This document shows positions 58,770 to 64,000 of a stretch of DNA of 64,000 nt, one piece after another. The notes below the pieces were generated by a model. That model did no database searches. It saw only the letters and a list, made by a program, of their open reading frames with translations, and was not told the origin of the DNA. The position numbers and the translations under genes are program-made. This DNA is from Oscillospiraceae bacterium. Its GTDB lineage: Bacteria; Bacillota; Clostridia; Oscillospirales; Ruminococcaceae. The stretch covers positions 211,797 to 275,796 of the forward strand of contig JAJQGJ010000002.1 in the NCBI GenBank assembly GCA_021200565.1. Reading direction: 5' to 3'. The stretch's first letter is position 1. Each line of letters starts with the position of its first letter.

Positions 58770-61091
58770 TCAGACCCAAGCGTAATTCAAAGCAGCTTCG
58801 CAATAGTAGTAGATTGCTTTGCAGAGCTTTACTAAGTATTCATTCGAGTTACTTACATTGTTCTTTATGTACGAGTATATACTGTATGTAGTATATGTTG
58901 TACCATCAGCGTTGCAAACCGTGAATATATCAGCCATTTCATCAGTCGCAACCTTGAACTCGATATACTGACCATTACTATCCGTACTGGTTTCTAACGT
59001 CTTGCCGCTTACGGTATATCCGGCAGTATTATCTGAGACGTAGACTCTGATATAGATGCCCTTGCCATCAAGCGCAAGAGTCTTCTTTACATCATCAGAA
59101 GTGCTGTCATACTTCTCGTCAAAAGTAACATCCAAAGTTCCGGTTACCGGATCAGTCCAAGTTGAATCATAATCCTCCGCTATATCAATACCACTTGTGC
59201 TTGTGCCACTATGCAGCCACAAGTCCAGATAGTACCCATAATTCAGAACCTGCTTGCAAAGGTCTGCTGTATCATCCCAGTCGGTGTCGCCGTCGGCTGC
59301 ATACCCTATCGCCCTCTTGCAATAAATAGAAACCGAGTACTCAGAAACCTCAACCTCGTTGGTTCCATCAGTAAGCTTTGCCTTGATGGTAGAAGTGAGC
59401 TGCGTCGGCAGGACATAAACGGTATAGCGGTAATAGGTCTTGCCGTCAATGTCAACCGTGCTGCCAAGCGAATAATCCTTCGCAGTAGCACCGCCAATCG
59501 AAGCGCTCAGAACATAGTCATCTACATTCTCGACACCCGTCATATTAAAGTAATAAGTAACTCCAATCTCCCCGTCCAGGGTCAGAGCTCGACCGTAGAA
59601 GGTGGGGAGGGTTTCGGTTGCCAGCGTGTATGTTACGCTTGCAATAGTTACTGAACTGCCAGCAGTGCTCGACTGCAAGTAAATTTGCTTGATGCACTCA
59701 CTTGCATCAATAACGTTGTTATTGTCCGAACTATATTCGCCAGCGCTTATCGTTACTGTAGTTCCTGAACCTATTCCAACACTACTATCCTTCTGCCCCG
59801 AGCAATACACCACAACAAGCTGCATATAATTTGGAACCGCTTCAGCAAATGTTATCGTAAGACTTTCAAGCTTAATTGTTGAGCTTTCGCCGAAGTACCA
59901 TCCAATGCAGGAGGTCCATGCGTTCTCGAATGTTACAACTCCGGTTGTAGTGTCATAAGCACTGCTTCCGTTGCCATATGCATGACCCTCAATCGGGAAA
60001 GTATAGTCGGTAGTCTCACCGGGTTCGTCGCCGCCAGAAGTAGCAGAGGCTGTGATATACATACTGGTAATACTTATTGTCGCACCATCGCTCAGACCCG
60101 ATTGGCTCTTCAGCTCAGTAAAATCAGTTTCAAATGTATGATCTGTTTTGTTTGCTTCATAGTACGCAATCAGGTTAGCCGCCGAATACGTCACTACGTG
60201 TGAGCCTGTCGTTATTAAAGACCACTGACTTCCCATAACCGTTCCGTTAAGCGTATCGGTCATAGTCGAAGCACCATAAGAGGCTGAGCTATAACTTGTA
60301 ATTGAAATCCAGTCATTATGGTCGCTATCATCCGATGATACAAACTGGAATATATTCCAATATCCGCCGTTTGAGTCATTGCCGGTTACAGTGTACTCGA
60401 TTGTTATCACTGCATCGTCCCTTGTAACCATATCCATGAATGTTGTATTACTACTGGTTACAATAGTGGATCCGAACGAAATTGTTCCGCTATTGAATGT
60501 GCTTCCGGCAACAGATGTGCCATTTTCAATCAGATAATATGTCTCAGTTTCGCCAACGTTGCCAGTATCGCCGGAAGTTTCCTGAACTGCCGTTACAGAG
60601 AACGAGCTAACAGTCCATGTGCGGGCAATGGCATTATCTGCATCGGCATTATAAGTGTTATTCTTGATAACGAATGAAACGACATTACTTGTAGTCAGCT
60701 TAGAAGTATAAGAAGACCAATCAGCGGACGTGGATCCATACTTAGATGCGACCACTGTACCGTCTACATAGAGATCGATTTCAAGATAGGTATAATCAGA
60801 AAAATCTTCGAAGTTGAATGCAATAGTGGTAATAGTTGTTACATCAATGCCCGATGGCAAATCAAAAGCAATTCCACCGCCGTTGGAACTACCTGTTAAA
60901 GTAACAGTCAAAGCTCCAGCGTCAGATATGGTTACACCACTATAGCCCCAGTTCAAAATGCTAGTGTTCTGCTCTACATCGCTGAATGTATATGTAACAG
61001 TAGTAACTTCAGTGTCCGCCACCACCCCAACTGGCAAAATCGACAATATCATCAGCACGCTCAGTAGAATGCATAAAAGCTTTTTCACCAT
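58770..61091 (-). CDS. Secreted protein with carbohydrate-binding-like modules and shared C-terminal domain
   Basis: A 773-residue exported protein. Sec signal MVKKLLCILLSVLMILSIL to VVA; two beta-rich modules (about 25-160 and 170-340) that resemble carbohydrate-binding jelly-rolls (GGIAFDLPSG, LEIDLYVDGTVVASKYG, ISITSMYITA), a third at 345-480, then a C-terminal domain of about 270 residues starting FYGRALTLDGEIGVTYYF. That domain is shared with the transglutaminase-like protein at 61563-63638. ATG 61091 has AAGGAGG upstream. It heads a unit with the 52-residue peptide and a lipoprotein. Confidence 0.8.
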   Translation of the reverse strand: MVKKLLCILLSVLMILSILPVGVVADTEVTTVTYTFSDVEQNTSILNWGYSGVTISDAGALTVTLTGSSNGGGIAFDLPSGIDVTTITTIAFNFEDFSDYTYLEIDLYVDGTVVASKYGSTSADWSSYTSKLTTSNVVSFVIKNNTYNADADNAIARTWTVSSFSVTAVQETSGDTGNVGETETYYLIENGTSVAGSTFNSGTISFGSTIVTSSNTTFMDMVTRDDAVITIEYTVTGNDSNGGYWNIFQFVSSDDSDHNDWISITSYSSASYGASTMTDTLNGTVMGSQWSLITTGSHVVTYSAANLIAYYEANKTDHTFETDFTELKSQSGLSDGATISITSMYITASATSGGDEPGETTDYTFPIEGHAYGNGSSAYDTTTGVVTFENAWTSCIGWYFGESSTIKLESLTITFAEAVPNYMQLVVVYCSGQKDSSVGIGSGTTVTISAGEYSSDNNNVIDASECIKQIYLQSSTAGSSVTIASVTYTLATETLPTFYGRALTLDGEIGVTYYFNMTGVENVDDYVLSASIGGATAKDYSLGSTVDIDGKTYYRYTVYVLPTQLTSTIKAKLTDGTNEVEVSEYSVSIYCKRAIGYAADGDTDWDDTADLCKQVLNYGYYLDLWLHSGTSTSGIDIAEDYDSTWTDPVTGTLDVTFDEKYDSTSDDVKKTLALDGKGIYIRVYVSDNTAGYTVSGKTLETSTDSNGQYIEFKVATDEMADIFTVCNADGTTYTTYSIYSYIKNNVSNSNEYLVKLCKAIYYYCEAALNYAWV

Positions 61092-61142
61092 AAAAAAATC
61101 CTCCTTAGACTTAGTGCTAAGAAGGTTACACTTCATGGTTAT

Positions 61143-61248
61143 AGCCTCATCGCACTATTTTGTATAGTGATGGAGGCTTTTTTTGGGTCTGCCGAAGGCA
61201 GTACCCCCCCACACGATTGTGGTATTCGCTAAAAATTATTAATACCAC
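61143..61248 (-). promoter_or_regulatory. Structured 5' leader of the secreted protein gene
   Basis: Three stems in the minus-strand leader: GTGGTATT/AATACCAC right at the 5' end (61219-61248), CTGCC/GGCAG (61189-61201), and a long arm AGCCTC/GAGGCT with TCACTAT/ATAGTG (61143-61178). A G7 run lies between the first two. Read on the + strand the long arm is followed by T7, a terminator form. No known riboswitch class fits. Confidence 0.5.
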
Positions 61249-61256
61249 ATGAAAAT

Positions 61257-61285
61257 ATTTTATCACTTGCCGAATAATACGTCAA
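61257..61285 (-). promoter_or_regulatory. Promoter of the secreted protein/peptide 2/lipoprotein unit
   Basis: Minus strand TTGACG 61280-61285, 17-bp spacer, TAAAAT 61257-61262. Confidence 0.65.
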
Positions 61286-61357
61286 CTAAGCAAACGATGT
61301 CTCTATAAATCTGGCTATAACAAATCAAAATCTGACCGCAATATTTCGGATTGCCGC

Positions 61358-61385
61358 AAAAAAAGCCCTCCCGGGATGGGAGGAC
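61358..61385 (-). terminator. Terminator after peptide 1
   Basis: Minus strand stem CCTCCC/GGGAGG followed by GCTTTTTTT, 7 nt beyond the 51-residue peptide stop. Confidence 0.88.
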
Positions 61386-61391
61386 TTGGGG

Positions 61392-61547
61392 TTATTGATA
61401 TGCTGCAAAGGCTGCTTCGGCTTCTTCTATCGCCTGGGCAAGCTTTGACTTCGACGGGTCAATCTGGGTGGTGCTTGTAACAACATCGCTCCATGCTTCG
61501 CCTTCAAAGAGGATAATATCCATCATCGGGGTTTCGTAGCTTCTCAT
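61392..61547 (-). CDS. 51-residue conserved peptide (MMDIILF family), copy 1
   Basis: A 51-residue acidic peptide: MRSYETPMMDIILFEGEAWS, DVVTSTTQID and an Ala/Glu helix ending AAFAAYQ. AGGAGG lies 8 nt upstream of ATG 61547. It starts 15 nt after the stop of the transglutaminase-like gene and is closed by a terminator, so it is a real part of that unit. Similarity to the peptide at 58595-58753 covers the first 25 residues. Function unknown. Confidence 0.75.
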   Translation of the reverse strand: MRSYETPMMDIILFEGEAWSDVVTSTTQIDPSKSKLAQAIEEAEAAFAAYQ

Positions 61548-61562
61548 GTCATTATCCTCCTC

Positions 61563-63638
61563 TTATACCCACTCAGTGTAGCTCTTGGCAGCCTCGCAAT
61601 AGTAGTAGATAGCTTCGCAGAGGTTCACTAAGTTTTCGTCCGTGCTGTTGGTTATGGTATTATTTATGTAGGAGTAGATACTGTAGGTGGTGTATTTTTC
61701 TCCGTCCGCATAAATCGTGAATATCTTGTCCATTTCCTTGGCAGGAACCTTGAACTCGATGTAGTCGCCATAAGTCACATGAGTGCCGGTGAGAACATCC
61801 TTGCCGCTGACGGTGTAGGTTTTGGAGGTGTCAATTCCATAGATTCTGATGAAGATACCCTCACCGTCAAGTGCCAAAGATTTGCCTTCTACACCATCAG
61901 AGGTGACGCTGTAGCTGCTTAAATCCACATTTCCAGTGCCAACCGGATCAGACCATTCTGAATCCAGACCTAGTATAGTATCAATGTTAGATGTATTCGT
62001 GCCGTCAATCCATAAATCAAGGTAGTAGCCATAGTTGAGAACCGCTTCGCAGAGCGCCTTTGTGGCGTCGCTCCAGCTGCCGTCTTCATTCTCTATCGCC
62101 TTCGTGCAATAGGTGGAGACGGAATAGTTGGAAACCGCAACGGTGCTCGATCCGTCGGTGAGCGTTGCCGTGATGGTTAAGGTGAGATCCGTCGGCTTGA
62201 CATAAACGGTATAGCGGCAGTATGTGATGCCGGTGCTTGAAATTGTGACCGTGTCGTCAAGCTCATATTTTGTTGTTGAACCGCTGCCGATAGCAGCCGT
62301 CAGATAGTAGTCATCCGGATTCTCAACCCCAGCCAGGGTGAAGTAGTAGGTGACGCCAATCTCGCCGTCAAGGGTCAGAGCCCTGCCATAGAACTTGGTT
62401 CCCAGGGCGAGGTATTCTTCATATGGATACATCTCAAGGGTGGTAGAGCTGTTGTATACATATGTGAGGGTTCTGCTGCCGAAAGTAAAAGTATAGCCAT
62501 AAAAGTTATCGGTAGTTTCAGTGTCGTTAAGAGTGTAGGTTAAAGTTTCCGAGCCGTCAATAATCTTCGTAGCATCATCAGCACAAGCCATGAAGATTCC
62601 GCCATTCTGACCGATCATACCAGTGTCGCTATTGGTAATGTCTACAAGATAATTGACGCCGTCGAGATAAACAACATTCCACATATGCCCGCCCAGCGAC
62701 GAAGTGCCCATATATCCCGTGACGGTGATACATTCGCAGTTGTCAGTAGCCGTCAGGTCGCATAAGTATTGGAACGCTTTCGAATAACCTTCGCAGACAA
62801 CGTTTGTCGTTGAGTCTCCGTCAAAGACATAAACAAGCTGCCATACGTCGCCGTAATCTATTGTTTCATACCCACTCTCATAACTGACCAGCGCACAGAT
62901 TTCATCCCTGAACGCCGCAAGCCTTTCATAGTCGTCATAGTCTTTATATTTCGCCGCTATTGCCTGTGCATTCGCAACAGCAGTCTGAGCGGCTGTGATC
63001 TCTGAGGCGTTGACTGTATACTTCGGTGTTTCAGCAGAGCTGTCCTGATAGCCGGAGGCAACGCAAAGGGAGTATTTGACATAAATTTGTGTTGTAACGA
63101 TGGTACCGTCGGAATATTGAACGCCGTGATAAGTGTAAGCGACAGAGGAACCTACAGTTTTGTCGAACCAATACATCTCACTTGGATTATCTGTGTAGAG
63201 ATACCGTACGATGGTCGAGAGAACATCCTGAATAATTGCAGCATATTCCTCGTTTACTTCTTCTTCTGTCCCGGTAAAGCTCCAGTCTACCCACATTTCA
63301 AAGACTGTCGAAGTAGTATTACCGGCAGCAATTTCCGAAATGGCTTCCCTTGCCGTCTGATATATTCCGAGCCTTGTGCCGGTCAGCGCATCCTCGCCGC
63401 CGTAGGTGGAGGCGAGCATGGTGCCGTCGGAGATGCCGAAGAGACCTTCGATGTACTCCTCCAGAAGCTCATCGTTGTTGGCGGAGGTGTCGTCAAGGGT
63501 GATTGTGCCGGTCTCCAATTCGGCAACAATAACCTCAGCCTCCTCCGAATCTGTATCCACGGCAAAAAGTGACAACGGCAGCATAAGTGCCGCTATCACG
63601 AGTATGACAAGCAGTGATATAATTTTCTTTTGTTTCAT
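61563..63638 (-). CDS. Secreted transglutaminase-like protein with shared C-terminal domain
   Basis: A 691-residue exported protein. Sec signal MKQKKIISLLVILVIAALML to LFA; an N-terminal helical region (about 25-240), a transglutaminase-like domain (about 250-360) with Cys in VVCEGYSKAFQYLCD, His in GGHMWNVVYLDG and Asp in NYLVDITNSD; then the C-terminal domain of about 270 residues (FYGRALTLDGEIGVTYYF to IYYYCEAAKSYTEWV) also found at 58770-61091. It may be a peptidase or cross-linking enzyme outside the cell. The spacer of its promoter contains a C8/G8 run. Confidence 0.85.
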   Translation of the reverse strand: MKQKKIISLLVILVIAALMLPLSLFAVDTDSEEAEVIVAELETGTITLDDTSANNDELLEEYIEGLFGISDGTMLASTYGGEDALTGTRLGIYQTAREAISEIAAGNTTSTVFEMWVDWSFTGTEEEVNEEYAAIIQDVLSTIVRYLYTDNPSEMYWFDKTVGSSVAYTYHGVQYSDGTIVTTQIYVKYSLCVASGYQDSSAETPKYTVNASEITAAQTAVANAQAIAAKYKDYDDYERLAAFRDEICALVSYESGYETIDYGDVWQLVYVFDGDSTTNVVCEGYSKAFQYLCDLTATDNCECITVTGYMGTSSLGGHMWNVVYLDGVNYLVDITNSDTGMIGQNGGIFMACADDATKIIDGSETLTYTLNDTETTDNFYGYTFTFGSRTLTYVYNSSTTLEMYPYEEYLALGTKFYGRALTLDGEIGVTYYFTLAGVENPDDYYLTAAIGSGSTTKYELDDTVTISSTGITYCRYTVYVKPTDLTLTITATLTDGSSTVAVSNYSVSTYCTKAIENEDGSWSDATKALCEAVLNYGYYLDLWIDGTNTSNIDTILGLDSEWSDPVGTGNVDLSSYSVTSDGVEGKSLALDGEGIFIRIYGIDTSKTYTVSGKDVLTGTHVTYGDYIEFKVPAKEMDKIFTIYADGEKYTTYSIYSYINNTITNSTDENLVNLCEAIYYYCEAAKSYTEWV

Positions 63639-63691
63639 AATCTCTATCCTTTAGCGTGTAAACCCAAGCGTTTCAAGATTCACCTATGCAA

Positions 63692-63723
63692 ATTATACCA
63701 CTTACCCCCCCCGCCGTTGTCAA
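63692..63723 (-). promoter_or_regulatory. Promoter with G8 tract in the spacer
   Basis: Minus strand TTGACA 63718-63723 and extended TGG-TATAAT 63692-63697, spacer 20 bp with eight G in a row (63705-63712). Loss of three G would give the standard 17 bp. Confidence 0.7.
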
Positions 63724-63774
63724 GAGGTTTTTTATAAAAAAATTAAACTCTTGTTGAACACTCTTTCGCCGGCA

Positions 63775-64000
63775 ATCCCCTGCGGGCCCTCTCCGTCTGC
63801 GCCTGCGGCGCATCCACCTCCCCCCAGAGGGGGAGGCAAGAATAGCATTCTATCAAAAGTTTGTACGAGGTTCAAATCCCGGCTCCCCCTTTGGGGGAGC
63901 TGTCAGCGAAGCTGACTGAGAGGGTGCGAGCCCGCAGGGCGAGCCGTCAGCGAAGCTGACTGAGAGGGTGCGAGCCCGCAGGGCGAGCCGTCAGCGAAGC
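63775..64000. repeat. R1 cluster ending in a 44-bp tandem array at the window edge
   Basis: Reverse R1 (CCTCCCCCCAGAGGGGGAGG), forward R1 (GGCTCCCCCTTTGGGGGAGC), then a 44-bp unit (GTGCGAGCCCGCAGGGCGAG, CCGTCAGCGAAGCTGACTGA, GAGG) repeated at least twice and cut by the edge. Confidence 0.85.

Noticed and set aside
61143..61248. Cyclic-di-GMP riboswitch in the secreted protein leader
   Set aside because: The conserved core bases of neither known class could be placed on the stems.
63910..64000. CRISPR array from the 44-bp direct repeats
   Set aside because: The units follow each other without unique spacers and derive from the R1 hairpin repeat; no cas gene is present.

Overview
The window is about 64 kb of a low-to-mid GC Firmicutes chromosome. 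It most likely comes from a gut or rumen clostridium of the Oscillospiraceae/Ruminococcus type. The evidence is the rimP-nusA-rnpM-ylxQ-infB order, class-wide pyrDB/pyrK, sigma-A promoters with 17-bp spacers almost everywhere, AGGAGG ribosome binding sites, an NPxTG-type cell wall anchor and secreted FN3/CotH proteins. The genus is not resolved from sequence alone. Almost all genes lie on the minus strand.

Layout: 1-3.6 kb translation/transcription operon (infB cut by the left edge). 4-9.2 kb sugar kinase, cation/proton antiporter, ClC channel, DegV. 9.3-15 kb large secreted proteins (CotH/lamin-tail; NPTTG-anchored surface protein). 16.2-20 kb metA, O-acetylhomoserine sulfhydrylase, ilvE. 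20.3-25.7 kb GH25 muramidase, small proteins, mreB-like gene, sirtuin, a decayed cupin gene. 25.7-27.6 kb hydrolase/MerR pair and two tRNAs. 28-34 kb sigma factor with a membrane beta-propeller partner, and an FN3 repeat protein. 34.3-37.5 kb galM, YaaL-like and YczE-like proteins, and a type III toxin-antitoxin locus. 37.5-41.4 kb argG-argH-argF. 41.5-52.3 kb purE-F-M-N-O-H-D-L. 52.3-58 kb pyrC-K-D-F-E-B. 58-63.7 kb two secreted proteins sharing a C-terminal domain, each followed by a short conserved peptide gene.

The most unusual content lies between the genes. Six copies of a convergent small-RNA cassette (A 3664-4001, B 11840-12199, C 12568-12951, D 15507-15840, E 22155-22463, F 27595-27928) each encode a 34-residue hydrophobic, Lys-tailed peptide. 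Each is faced by an antisense RNA with its own near-consensus promoter. The antisense hairpins vary by compensatory changes. This looks like a dispersed type I toxin-antitoxin family. A second, unrelated cassette (H, 15880-16187) encodes a 29-residue peptide, and two orphan RNAs (O1 near 12221-12326, O2 near 21513-21623) are homologues of its antitoxin RNA without a toxin. A separate type III system (36660-37528) has three long pseudoknot-like RNA repeats upstream of a TenpN/ToxN-like nuclease.

Three dispersed repeat families fill most intergenic gaps. R1 is a GGCTCCCC double hairpin with TGAGAGG ends, R2 is the palindrome GGCGGATATTATCCGCC, and R3 is AATTACGCATTACG. R1 elements are inserted in frame inside purL, and R1/R3 sequence supplies the last codons and stops of several genes.
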